A DNA stretch of 64,000 bases from Nostoc sp. JL33 (GTDB lineage Bacteria; Cyanobacteriota; Cyanobacteriia; Cyanobacteriales; Nostocaceae): assembly GCF_017114985.1 (NCBI RefSeq), contig NZ_JABXKP010000012.1, positions 1-64,000 on the forward strand. Reading direction: 5' to 3'. Every line of letters starts with the position of its first letter. Position 1 is the first letter of the stretch. The notes beneath the pieces were generated by a model that was given only the letters and a program-made list of their open reading frames with translations, was not told the DNA's origin and did not search any database. The translations under genes and the position numbers were made by a program. Shown piece after piece: positions 8,609 to 17,800 of the stretch.

Positions 8609-8647
8609 CCCTCACGCGCGTGGCTAGCGCCTGCCGTAGGATGCCCG
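8609..8647 (+). repeat. 39-bp dispersed repeat, copy 1
   Basis: This segment, running through the palindromic CACGCGCGTG and GGCTAGCGCC, is a perfect 39/39 match to the reverse complement of 39614-39652. It is GC-rich compared with its surroundings, like known Nostoc intergenic repeats. Confidence 0.85.
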
Positions 8648-8817
8648 CAGGGCTGTAGGGAGAAGCAAGTGGCGTTTGAGGAACCATTTAAAATTCCTAA
8701 AAAGCCCATTCCATAATCCTTTTGAATGCGTGAATGCGTGACTTCCACCTTGCGGTACTAGTCCTCTAAAGGTGATTCAAAAGGTTGAATGAGGCTAAAG
8801 ATTTTTAATAAGTTTAA

Positions 8818-8851
8818 AGCCTGCCAATTCATTCGAGTTTGGCAGGCTTTT
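8818..8851 (+). terminator. terminator between convergent genes
   Basis: A perfect 10-bp stem (AGCCTGCCAA at 8818-8827, TTGGCAGGCT at 8839-8848) with an 11-nt loop is followed by TTTT on the plus strand. It lies between the membrane protein gene on the plus strand and the HigA-like gene on the minus strand and may serve both. Confidence 0.75.
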
Positions 8852-8862
8852 GGAGTGTTTTA

Positions 8863-9078
8863 CTAAATTAATGTTCTATGATTAATCTTTCCAAATATAA
8901 CTACCTCTCTTTTTTTAAAACCTTTTCCTTTTCTAGCTCGAACTTTAAGTTGTTGTTTCTCTAGTCTAAGTTTTTGCCTAGTTAATTCCTGAGCTATTAA
9001 TTCCTGAGCGCGGCTTTCAATTTTAATTTGACTTTCTATTGGCTGTTCTTTAATTTTTTCTCTTAGGCTTTTACCCAT
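8863..9078 (-). CDS. truncated HigA-like antitoxin
   Basis: A 71-aa protein directly downstream (5 bp) of a HigB-like toxin gene. Residues 3-38 (KSLREKIKEQPIESQ ... RAQELIAQELTRQKLR) match the N-terminal helices that precede the helix-turn-helix in HigA antitoxins paired with Gp49-type toxins. The usual XRE DNA-binding domain is absent: after residue 40 the sequence becomes a short basic tail ending in FGKINHRTLI. A deletion or frame change has probably removed the DNA-binding half, so the protein may still bind toxin but should not act as an autorepressor. This is inference from family architecture. Confidence 0.55.
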   Translation of the reverse strand: MGKSLREKIKEQPIESQIKIESRAQELIAQELTRQKLRLEKQQLKVRARKGKGFKKREVVIFGKINHRTLI

Positions 9079-9083
9079 TCTTC

Positions 9084-9443
9084 TTATCCTTCCTCTTTTA
9101 TTTTTTTAAGATGACTCTTGTAGCGTGCATCAGCCTTTTGAATTAAGTGTTTATAAAAAAGTTTTTGGCTAACACCGGATTTGTCACCTACAACCAATAA
9201 AATAGCTTGTCTCAATGGATCGAAAGCAAACGCCACACGCCAAACACCACCAAAAGCTGAGAATCGTAACTCTTTCATGTTTCCGTACTTCGACCCTTTG
9301 AGCGTATCAACATGAGGACGTTTTGCTTGTGGTTCAAACTTTTCTAATACCTCAGCCGTAGCAAGCAACTCATTTTTTACTTCTTGAGGTAGAGCATCAA
9401 ACTCAGACTCGAAATCATCATGAAACTCAACTTGCCATTCCAC
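9084..9443 (-). CDS. HigB/RelE-family toxin (Gp49-like)
   Basis: A 119-aa protein of the RelE/ParE superfamily, Gp49/HigB branch. Recognised blocks are the N-terminal EWQVEFHDDFESEFDALP helix-entry region, RPHVDTLKGSKYGNMKELRF with the conserved L-x-G-S-x-x-xNMKELR pattern, and the WRVAFAFDPLRQAILLV strand pair, followed by the basic KLFYKHLIQKADARYKSHL tail. Members cleave ribosome-bound mRNA. It precedes its antitoxin gene, the reversed order typical of hig loci. Confidence 0.8.
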   Translation of the reverse strand: MEWQVEFHDDFESEFDALPQEVKNELLATAEVLEKFEPQAKRPHVDTLKGSKYGNMKELRFSAFGGVWRVAFAFDPLRQAILLVVGDKSGVSQKLFYKHLIQKADARYKSHLKKIKEEG

Positions 9444-9625
9444 TAATTTATTATGGTTAAAATGTCATAATTTTCAAGAGTATTATCGATTGACACTCTC
9501 AGCACTAAATTATAGCTACAGGCCCCCTACTCCCTCATCTCCCCTATCTCCCTCACTCCCCTCAGCTGAAACAAGAATTTTGAGCAATACTGGTACAAGA
9601 AGGAATATTTACACAAAATCCCAAA

Positions 9626-11107
9626 ATGACAATTCAACCTAGTGATAAGCCTTTGCTAGAGTGGGCAGGCGATAGTTTGGCAATTGGATTATTTGAAGAT
9701 GCAGTCGAGTTAACCGGAGAACTGGCTACTTTAGATCAAAAGTTTTCTGGGGTTTTAAAAGAACTGATTGCTGAAGAAGAGTTTAAAGGTAAAGCCAACA
9801 CTACAATCTTCACCCGTGTAAATGCTGGTAGCCCAGTGCGGAAATTGATTTTGGTAGGTTTAGGCAAACCAGATGCACTAAAACTAGATACTTTGCGCCG
9901 CGCTGCTGCTGCTGTAGCCAGAGTCGGAAAAAAGCAAAAAAGCAAAGTTTTGGGCTTTAGTTTTCCATTATGGAACAACGATCCAGCAGCCAGTGCCCAA
10001 GCGATCGCAGAAGGTGTGGAATTAGCACTTTACGAAGATATTCGCTTTAAATCTGAACCAGAAGAGAAAGGATCACAACTAGAAACCGTAGATTTACTAG
10101 GATTCGGTGGACAAGAAGCAGCCATCACCCGCGCTAATCAAATCGTTTCCGGGGTAATTTTGGCACGGCAGTTAGTAGCAGCGCCAGCTAACGCAGTAAC
10201 ACCAATTACTTTGGCAGAAACTGCTCAAGCGATCGCCAACGAGTACGGTTTACAAATAGAAATTCTCGAACGGGAAGACTGCGAAAAGCTGGGCATGGGT
10301 GCTTTTTTAGGAGTAGCCCAAGCCTCCGATTTGCCACCTAAATTTATTCACCTGACTTACAAGCCAGAAGGTACACCCAAAAAGAAACTAGCAATTATTG
10401 GCAAAGGTTTAACCTTCGACTCCGGGGGACTCAATATTAAAGGTGCTGGTAGCGGCATCGAAACCATGAAAATTGACATGGGCGGTGCAGCAGCTACCTT
10501 GGGTGCGGCAAAAGCAATTGCTCAAATTAAGCCAGATTCGGAAGTTCACTTTATCTCGGCAGCGACTGAGAACATGATTAGCGGTCACGCCATGCGCCCA
10601 GGAGACGTTCTCACAGCATCAAACGGCAAAACAATCGAAGTGAACAACACCGACGCTGAAGGACGTTTGACCCTAGCCGATGCCTTAGTGTATGCCGACA
10701 AATTGGGCTTGGATGCGATCGTGGATTTAGCCACCCTGACTGGTGCCAACGTTATTGCCTTGGGTGAGGATATTGCTGGTTTGTACGCTTACGATGATGC
10801 TGTAGCTTCCCAGATCGAGAAAGCTGCTGAAACTTCAGGGGAAAAGATTTGGCGGATGCCAATGGAAGAAAAATATTTTGAAGGGCTAAAGTCTGGTATC
10901 GCGGACATGAAAAATACAGGCCCGCGTCCAGGTGGTGCAATTACTGCTGCCCTTTTCCTCAAGCAATTCGTCAAAGAAACCCCTTGGGCGCACATAGATA
11001 TTGCCGGGCCTGTGTGGACAGAGAAAGAAAATGGCTACAACGGCGCAGGGGCAACAGGCTACGGCGTTCGGATGCTAGTTAATTGGGTACTGGGTACTGG
11101 GGAGTAG
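9626..11107 (+). CDS. pepA: leucyl aminopeptidase
   Basis: A 493-aa M17 cytosolic aminopeptidase, which removes N-terminal residues during peptide turnover and binds two metal ions per subunit as a hexamer. The N-terminal macro-like domain covers roughly residues 1-180. The catalytic domain shows [14 protein letters not shown] (metal-binding Lys and Asp), [10 protein letters not shown] and the signature [14 protein letters not shown] with the metal-binding Asp and Glu and the catalytic Arg. Length is normal. It stands alone, with a C-rich short repeat region upstream and heptamer repeats downstream. Confidence 0.96.
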   Translation: MTIQPSDKPLLEWAGDSLAIGLFEDAVELTGELATLDQKFSGVLKELIAEEEFKGKANTTIFTRVNAGSPVRKLILVGLGKPDALKLDTLRRAAAAVARVGKKQKSKVLGFSFPLWNNDPAASAQAIAEGVELALYEDIRFKSEPEEKGSQLETVDLLGFGGQEAAITRANQIVSGVILARQLVAAPANAVTPITLAETAQAIANEYGLQIEILEREDCEKLGMGAFLGVAQASDLPPKFIHLTYKPEGTPKKKLAIIGKGLTFDSGGLNIKGAGSGIETMKIDMGGAAATLGAAKAIAQIKPDSEVHFISAATENMISGHAMRPGDVLTASNGKTIEVNNTDAEGRLTLADALVYADKLGLDAIVDLATLTGANVIALGEDIAGLYAYDDAVASQIEKAAETSGEKIWRMPMEEKYFEGLKSGIADMKNTGPRPGGAITAALFLKQFVKETPWAHIDIAGPVWTEKENGYNGAGATGYGVRMLVNWVLGTGE

Positions 11108-11561
11108 GCAGTAGGGGGAGTAAGAATTAAAGATTAAAGATTAAAGATTAAAGAATTGAAATTTAATCCAAAATACGCTCTCTACGAACACGAATAGCGT
11201 GTCGCAGACAGACGCTCTTGCTAGCTTGTCCTCCGCAGGAGTACGCGGACTCGCTCTCCGTGGCGCTATCGTGAATCCCTTCTCCCAAGGGGAGACGCTG
11301 CGCGAACGGCTTGGTGCAGTCGCTCATGGGGGAAACCCCCTTGGCGCTAGCCTCTCCCTTTGGGAGAAGACCGCGCTGCTTCACCAAAATTCTTGCATTG
11401 AATTGCCCTGTTTGGCCAGTTTGGCCAACAATTCGTGTTATCTTGAGCTTGCCAGCAAAAATTGTTGCAATAGTAACAGAAGTAATTTGGCGGTCAGAAA
11501 GTTAAGCTTTTTCGGCAAAGCCATCTGGTAAAATTTGTAAGGTTTCTAGAAGCTGTGAGCA
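11108..11561. other. repeat cluster upstream of plsX
   Basis: A gene-free stretch of 454 bp. It begins with four copies of ATTAAAG (11126-11153), continues with a run of GC-rich palindromic pieces (about 11175-11390) such as CTCCCAAGGGGAG, GGGGGAAACCCCC and CTCCCTTTGGGAG, and ends with an AT-rich part (11430-11561) likely to carry the plsX promoter. GTTTGGCCA occurs twice in tandem at 11410-11427. ORFs that cross the palindromes have no family resemblance. Confidence 0.6.
11126..11153. repeat. heptamer tandem repeat ATTAAAG x4
   Basis: Four perfect consecutive copies of ATTAAAG lie just after pepA. Short tandemly repeated heptamers of this type are a known feature of heterocystous cyanobacterial genomes. 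Confidence 0.9.
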
Positions 11562-12584
11562 ATGGGATCGACTCGCGTAAGGATCGCAATTGACGCAATG
11601 GGAGGGGATCACGCACCCAGTGAAATCGTTGCTGGCGCACTGCGAGCACAGGAAGAATTGGGTGTAAATGTATTACTGGTTGGTGATCCCCAACAAATAG
11701 AAGCTGCCTTGCCGCCAAAAACGAATTTAGGGCAGGTAGAGATCGTGGCTGCGGAGGAAGCGATCGCAATGGATGAGGAGCCTTTAAACGCAGTTAGACG
11801 CAAACGCAAGGCTTCTATCAATGTGGCCATGGATTTGGTCAAGCAGCAAAAAGCAGATGCCGTATTTTCTGCCGGCCACTCTGGGGCAGCTATGGCATCA
11901 GCTTTGCTGCGCTTAGGACGATTGCCGGGAATTGACCGCCCAGCCATAGGGACAGTTTTTCCGACGATTATTGCTGGTAAGCCAGTGCTGGTACTTGATG
12001 TCGGCGCGAATGTAGATTGCCGTCCCAAGTTTTTAGAGCAGTTTGGCGTCATGGGATCGGTTTACAGTCAGTATGTCTTGGGTACAACCGAACCTAAGGT
12101 GGGTTTGCTGAATATCGGTGAAGAAGACTCTAAGGGCAATGATGCAGCCGTCCGCGCCCACCAAATGCTCCGCGAAAATTCCCAAATTAATTTTATTGGC
12201 AATGCCGAAGGGCGTGATGTGCTTTCCGGTCGCTTTGATGTGATTGTCTGCGATGGCTTTGTCGGTAATGTATTGTTAAAATTTGCCGAAGCCGTCGGAG
12301 AAGTGATTCTGCAAATTCTGCGGGAAGAATTACCCCAAGGATTGCACGGTCAAATCGGTTCAGCACTCTTAAAACCAAACCTGAAGCGGGTTAAGCAGCG
12401 AATGGATCACGCAGAACACGGCGGCGCTTTGCTGTTAGGCGTGGCAGGCGTTTGTTTTATCGGTCACGGTAGTTCACAAGCTCCTTCAATTTTTAATGCA
12501 ATTCGCATGGCCAAAGAAGCCGTTGACAACCAGGTGATAGAACGAATTCAGTCCCAATATATCCTAGAACGCGAGGGCGGTTAG
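11562..12584 (+). CDS. plsX: phosphate acyltransferase PlsX
   Basis: A 340-aa acyl-ACP:phosphate acyltransferase, which makes acyl phosphate for the first step of phospholipid synthesis. The N-terminal IAIDAMGGDHAPSEIVAGA block is diagnostic, as are VFSAGHSGAAMASAL and the C-terminal HGGALLLGVAGVCFIGHGSS. It is followed on the same strand by fabH and fabD, the usual bacterial arrangement that couples fatty-acid elongation to glycerolipid assembly. The stop codon lies at the edge of a heptamer array (GTCATTA x3) which may have been inserted exactly at the gene end. Confidence 0.97.
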   Translation: MGSTRVRIAIDAMGGDHAPSEIVAGALRAQEELGVNVLLVGDPQQIEAALPPKTNLGQVEIVAAEEAIAMDEEPLNAVRRKRKASINVAMDLVKQQKADAVFSAGHSGAAMASALLRLGRLPGIDRPAIGTVFPTIIAGKPVLVLDVGANVDCRPKFLEQFGVMGSVYSQYVLGTTEPKVGLLNIGEEDSKGNDAAVRAHQMLRENSQINFIGNAEGRDVLSGRFDVIVCDGFVGNVLLKFAEAVGEVILQILREELPQGLHGQIGSALLKPNLKRVKQRMDHAEHGGALLLGVAGVCFIGHGSSQAPSIFNAIRMAKEAVDNQVIERIQSQYILEREGG

Positions 12585-12604
12585 TCATTAGTCATTAGTC
12601 ATTA
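12584..12604. repeat. heptamer tandem repeat GTCATTA x3
   Basis: Three consecutive GTCATTA units, followed by a degenerate GTCGTTG, begin at the last base of the plsX stop codon. The unit is the reverse complement type of the array at the fabD start. Confidence 0.85.
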
Positions 12605-12720
12605 GTCGTTGGTTATTTGCAAAGGAGAACTGACATAGACGACCTCCGGGCGGCTGACCGCAGGGTAGGACAAAAGACAAGGGACAACAGGCAAAAAGCT
12701 GATAGCTGGGGAGATTAGGA

Positions 12721-13713
12721 GTGCAAAATTTAGGTGTAGCAATTATCGGAAGTGGCTCGGCAGTACCAGCAACTTCTTTACACAACCAGACATTGACTGA
12801 ACTGGTTGAAACATCAGACGAGTGGATAACTACAAGAACTGGAATTCGTCAACGACGATTAGCGCTCCCATCTGAGTCCTTGAGTGTACTCGCTACTGCC
12901 GCTAGTAGTCAGGCGATCGCAGCTTCGGGAATTAAACCAGAAGACCTAGACCTGATTCTGCTGGCGACTTCCACCCCTGATGATTTGTTTGGTAGTGCTT
13001 GTCAAGTACAGGCTCGATTAGGAGCTACCAACGCAGTAGCTTTTGACTTGACTGCTGCCTGCTCCGGCTTTGTGTTTGGTCTGGTTACAGCAGCCCAATA
13101 CATTAGAACAGGTGCCTATAAAAATGTACTATTGATCGGGGCAGACATCCTCTCTCGCTGGGTAGATTGGGAAGATCGGCGCACTTGTGTATTGTTCGGT
13201 GATGGTGCAGGGGCAGTAGTATTGCAGGCTGACAAAAGCGATCGCTTGTTGGGATTTGCACTTAAAAGTGATGGCACTCAAAATCATCACCTCAACCTTG
13301 CCTATGCAGCCGCTTCCCAAGAACTGCTCCCCGGTGTAAATATCACCAAAGGCACTTACCAACCTATTACTATGAACGGCAAAGAAGTCTACCGCTTTGC
13401 TGTCCAAAAAGTGCCAGAAATCATTGACAAAGCCTTGTTTCAAGCCAACCTCAGTGTTGACCAAATAGATTGGCTGTTGTTGCATCAAGCCAATCAGCGA
13501 ATTATTGATGCCGTAGCCCAACGCCTAAATGTCCCAGAACATAAAGTTATCAGTAATCTCGCTCACTACGGCAATACCTCTGCTGCTTCCATTCCCTTAG
13601 CTTTAGATGAAGCAGTGCGGCAAGGTAAAATTAAACCCAATGACATCGTTGCTGCATCCGGTTTTGGTGCCGGTCTTACCTGGGGCGCGGCAATTTTTCA
13701 ATGGGGAAGGTAA
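12721..13713 (+). CDS. fabH: beta-ketoacyl-ACP synthase III
   Basis: A 330-aa KAS III, which condenses acetyl-CoA with malonyl-ACP to start fatty-acid synthesis. The active site triad is visible: Cys in TAACSGFVFGL (near residue 112), His in LLHQANQRI, and Asn in HYGNTSAASIPLAL. The start is a GTG with an AGGAG-like element a few bases upstream (GGAGATTAGGA), giving the expected VQNLGVAIIGSGSAVP beginning. Second gene of plsX-fabH-fabD; the 136-bp gap from plsX is mostly repeats. Confidence 0.97.
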   Translation: MQNLGVAIIGSGSAVPATSLHNQTLTELVETSDEWITTRTGIRQRRLALPSESLSVLATAASSQAIAASGIKPEDLDLILLATSTPDDLFGSACQVQARLGATNAVAFDLTAACSGFVFGLVTAAQYIRTGAYKNVLLIGADILSRWVDWEDRRTCVLFGDGAGAVVLQADKSDRLLGFALKSDGTQNHHLNLAYAAASQELLPGVNITKGTYQPITMNGKEVYRFAVQKVPEIIDKALFQANLSVDQIDWLLLHQANQRIIDAVAQRLNVPEHKVISNLAHYGNTSAASIPLALDEAVRQGKIKPNDIVAASGFGAGLTWGAAIFQWGR

Positions 13714-13806
13714 AGAATCAGGAGTGATGAATTATCAGTTATGAGTTTTAACTTCTCACTTCTAAATCCCCACTCCCCACTCCCCACCCCCCACTCCCCA
13801 TTCTCC

Positions 13807-13827
13807 AATGACTAATGACCAATGACA
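13807..13827. repeat. heptamer repeat AATGACN x3 containing the fabD start
   Basis: Three units AATGACT, AATGACC and AATGACA run into the fabD gene; the ATG of the third unit is the start codon (13822). Each unit contains an ATG. A C-rich heptamer region (CCCCACT type) precedes it at about 13768-13800. Confidence 0.8.
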
Positions 13828-14703
13828 AAAACTGCATGGGTGTTTCCCGGACAAGGTTCCCAAGCGTTGGGAATGGGAATGGATTTATTAGATATACCCT
13901 CCGCTAAAAACAAATTTGCCCAAGCCGAGGAAATTTTAGGCTGGTCTCTAACAGAAATCTGTCAAAACGAAGAAGAAAAGCTATCACAGACGCTATACAC
14001 CCAGCCAATTCTTTATGTGGTAGAAAGCATTCTTGCTGATCTTCTCCGAGAACGAGGACACCAGCCAGATTTAGTTGCTGGTCACAGTTTGGGAGAATAT
14101 TCTGCCCTTTATATTGCGGGTGTCTTTGAGTGGTCGGCTGGTTTATATCTGGTGAAGCGTCGTGCGGAACTCATGGATAGTGCTGTCGGTGGGATGATGG
14201 CGGCTTTGATAAACTTTGACCGTGAACAGTTGGAAAAAGTCATTGCCCAAACGCCTGATGTTGTGCTAGCAAATGACAATAGCTCGACTCAGGTGGTAAT
14301 TTCAGGCACAGCTGAGGCTGTACAAGCAGTGATGTCTCAAGTTAAAGCAAAGCGTGCTATTCCCCTAAAAGTTTCTGGAGCATTTCACTCACATTTAATA
14401 GCACCAGCAGCTGCCCAATTCCAAGAGATTCTAGAATCTGTGGAATTTCAGCCAGCTATTGTACCAGTGTTGTCTAATGTAGAACCAATTCCCTCTATTG
14501 ATGCCGAGATTTTAAAGCAGCGCCTGAACAAACAAATGACTGGTTCGGTACGCTGGCGAGAAATTTCTCTGCAATTACCAGCCAACGGTATCCAGCGAGT
14601 AGTGGAAATTGGCCCTGGTAAAGTGCTAACTGGCTTGATTAAACGTAGTAGCCCTGATTTAATATTAGAAAACATCCAAAGTGCTGCTGATTTGCCTGTT
14701 TAG
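13822..14703 (+). CDS. fabD: malonyl-CoA:ACP transacylase
   Basis: A 293-aa malonyl transferase, which loads malonate on acyl carrier protein. It shows the N-terminal FPGQGSQALGMG oxyanion motif, the nucleophile elbow GHSLGEYSAL (Ser near residue 90), the Arg in LVKRRAELM and the catalytic His in SGAFHSHLI. Length is typical. The start codon is within a heptamer tandem repeat, so the region before it carries no clear independent ribosome binding site. Confidence 0.97.
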   Translation: MTKTAWVFPGQGSQALGMGMDLLDIPSAKNKFAQAEEILGWSLTEICQNEEEKLSQTLYTQPILYVVESILADLLRERGHQPDLVAGHSLGEYSALYIAGVFEWSAGLYLVKRRAELMDSAVGGMMAALINFDREQLEKVIAQTPDVVLANDNSSTQVVISGTAEAVQAVMSQVKAKRAIPLKVSGAFHSHLIAPAAAQFQEILESVEFQPAIVPVLSNVEPIPSIDAEILKQRLNKQMTGSVRWREISLQLPANGIQRVVEIGPGKVLTGLIKRSSPDLILENIQSAADLPV

Positions 14704-14716
14704 CTTTGCAAATATA

Positions 14717-14807
14717 CCTGGCGATTAGAAATCGCGGCTACACAAACTCTTGTCCGCGTGCGCGGACTCTAGGAATTTGAAACCCACGGAGGTGGGTTTT
14801 GTCTTGT
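14717..14807. repeat. dispersed palindromic repeat with terminator-like hairpin
   Basis: After fabD comes a chain of short palindromes: CGATTAGAAATCG, GTCCGCGTGCGCGGAC and AACCCACGGAGGTGGGTT followed by TTG. The last hairpin (14781-14798) is followed by a T-rich stretch on the plus strand and could terminate the fab transcript. The arrangement is of the kind repeated many times in Nostoc genomes. Confidence 0.6.
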
Positions 14808-14838
14808 CAAAAAAGTAAGATGCTCCCGTTTAATTTTT

Positions 14839-17800
14839 TTAGAACTTCATTTCAATTACAAATTCTGTACCCTCACCCAGAACAGAGTTAAAACTCAATT
14901 TCCCACTGTGGGTTTCTTCAACAATAGACTTGGCGATCGCTAATCCTAATCCCGTCCCTTTACCCACACCTTTTGTAGTAAATAAGTAGTCAAAAATCTT
15001 TTGTTTCACCGATTCATTCATCCCCTTACCATTATCAGCGATCGCAATTTTCACACCTTGATTTTCCAGGGAGGTTTTAATTATAATTCGGTTGGGATTG
15101 GTCTTAATTTCCTCAAAACTCCGTCCCGTATTTGATTCATCCAGCGCATCAATTGCATTGGCGATAATATTCATAAATACCTGATTTAATTGTCCAGGAA
15201 AACACTCAATCTTAGGTAAATTGCCATAATTGGTAATCACTTCAATGGCTGGACGGTGTTCATTTGCTTTCAGGCGATGTTTGAGAATTAAAATCGTACT
15301 ATCGATACCTTCGTGGATATTAAACGGCACTTTATAATCTTTGTCAGCACGGGAAAAAGTGCGGAGACTGGTGCTAATATTTTTGAGGCGATCGCACGCC
15401 ATCACCATTGAATCAATTGCCTTGGGTAAGTCTTCTAAGCTATAATCTAAGTCGATTTCTTCGGCATGAGCGAGAATTTCATCACTCGGATTTAGCAAAC
15501 TTTCTTGATATAGTTTCAAGTGTTCAACAATATCTGCAACGGTGGGTTTAGCTTGTTTGAGGCTAGCAGAAATAAAGCCTAAAGGATTATTCATTTCATG
15601 GGCTACCCCTGCAACTAAATTACCCAATGCAGACATTTTCTCACTCTGAACAATTTGTAATTGCGCTTGTTGTAAATCTTCTAAGGCTGTTCCCAGTGCT
15701 TGAGATTTTTCTATTAACGCTGACTCAGCTTGTTTGCGCTCGCTAATATTAATAGTTGTCCCGACTAGGCGATAAACTTTGCCCATCTCATCTTTTAATG
15801 GACTGAGTGTGGTTAACCACCAAGTTTTTTGGTCATTAAATGTTAGACATTCTTCATAGGTGACGGGTATTTCGGTTTGGAAACAACGCAGATATTTTTG
15901 CTCCACTGTTGCACCTTGATCATCAGCCATGATTTCTTGCGGAGTTTTACCCAGCACTTCCGAAGCAAGTATACCAGCCCCTAGTTCGCAGGATTTGCTC
16001 CATCCTGTGTACTCAAACCTACCATTATCGCGGACATCAATCACAAAGACGAGACAGCCAACACCTTCGTAAATACTACTGAGAAACTTTTCTCGCTTCT
16101 GGAGATGATTGTATAATTGGGCATTTTCCAAAGAAATCGCAGCTTGAGTGCAGAGAAAATTTATCACAGAAAGGCGATCGCTGTTAAATACCCCTTGAAT
16201 CAGTTGATTTTCTAGGTAGAGAATCCCCACCAAATGCCCTTGATTAATAATCGGGGTACAAAATACACTTTGGGGTTGATGTTCCATCATATATTTCCCA
16301 ATTGCTCCAAGAATATCTGTTTTGCAATTGTCTATAACAACTGTTTGTTGAGTATTCTTGACGTAATTGATAATATTGACGGGAATATCTTGACAATTGT
16401 CTATTGATTGTGTATTTACGATAGTTTGTATTTCCTCATGCTGAATAAAAGTAATTGCTCGTACTTGCCAAGTATCTTCTTGGGGAAGAATTAGTGCAGC
16501 TTTTTTTGCGCCAGAGTTCTCTAAGATAATACGCGTGAGACTGGCAATGAGTTGATCTAATTCTAGAGAACTGGAAATAGCTTGAGCCGCTTTCAGAAGA
16601 GAGGTAAAATCTAGAATATCGGAAATACTAGTACTGCCAGTGGTATTCGTGCCAGTAGATGAGGAAGTGCCACGAAAGCTAATAGTTTCTAGAGGATTGA
16701 AGTTAAGTTGTCGCTGTTGCAGAATGGGTTGCAGTAGTTGAGGATAACGTTTTTCTAAATCCTCGACTTTGGCTTTTGCTCCCCAATGGGCATAACAATA
16801 GTAAGCTTCTTGCATATATGCAACAGCGACTTTTTCTTTGCCCCAGTCGAGGTAGAACTTGGCGGCGAGTTCGTTAGCGAGGGCTTGTTCTTGGATGTAA
16901 CCGTTGGCTTTGGCTCCAGCAATGGCGCGATCGTACCAATCCCCTGCTTCATACTTCTTCCCTAAGACCCGATATTTTTCGGCTTCCACCAAATCAACCT
17001 TATGCTGATAATTCACCGGGGCATAGTGCGCCCAGTGCTGTAACTGCATTTGGTTCTGTGCCACGCGCTGTAATCCTTCTGACGTCTCATCTAGCTGTTG
17101 ATTCAATTGTGCCAGAGCAAGTAGAGAATCATAAAAATAAAATGCGGGTTCACTGACCAGTCCCGCACCAGCCATAAAATAGCGTCTGACCTCAATTGCG
17201 TGGTTGTTAGCTGCTTCCATTTCTCCAAACAGGAAGCAAAGCATCAGCTTATACAAATAGAAAATGTATAACCCATACCCATCATTCGCAGACCGCAGCA
17301 GGGACAGAAATTCCGTCTCTTGCAGAGCTTCCCCAGACAAAATGGTGGGATGCTCCGCCAAATTCAGCAAATTTAAAAGAGGTTGCCAATAGATTCGGCA
17401 GTAATTGGCTGATGTCAATTGGTTAAGTTGCACCAACCCATTGCAGTAAGCACGAGTCTCCTGCTCCAAGGTCGTCAGGGACTGACCGCACCAAAAAGAA
17501 TAGCTACAAAAATTGTGGGCATTATGCCCAGCATAATCTAGGTTTCCTACTTCTAGTCCAGTGGCATAGCCTTCTTGCAAGAGTATTAGCGTTTCTTTAA
17601 TGTGAGATTTGCGTTGTAAAATATATAGTCCCAGAATTAGCAACACTTCAGGTTTAGTCGCTTTGGCATTTAGTTTTGAGACGACCTGGAGGGCTAATTG
17701 ACCAAACTGTACTGCTAAATCCACATTTTGTAAAACATTACACATAATAAGACCATAGCTACTATAGCTAGAGGCTGAAGCCAATGTGTTTCCGTACTGA

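Larger units (their letters stand above)
8480..8862. other. repeat-rich intergenic region
   Basis: No gene is supported here. It holds a partial copy of the MITE end CAATACGGTTCGG (8508-8520), a 39-bp dispersed repeat (8609-8647) found inverted at 39614-39652, a short GAATGCGT-type tandem (about 8724-8740), and a terminator hairpin near 8818-8851. Several short ORFs cross it on both strands but none has family resemblance. Confidence 0.6.

Noticed and set aside
8534-8748. Overlapping short open frames on both strands
   Set aside because: They cover the 39-bp dispersed repeat and other palindromes; the products are Cys/Pro-rich without any recognised motif.
11199-11531. 110-aa plus-strand open frame after pepA
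   Set aside because: It runs through GC-rich palindromic repeats (CTCCCAAGGGGAG, GGGGGAAACCCCC) and has no family resemblance or clear ribosome binding site.
11609-12052. 147-aa minus-strand frame inside plsX
   Set aside because: An antisense shadow of a well-conserved gene; the composition is that of the complement of plsX codons.
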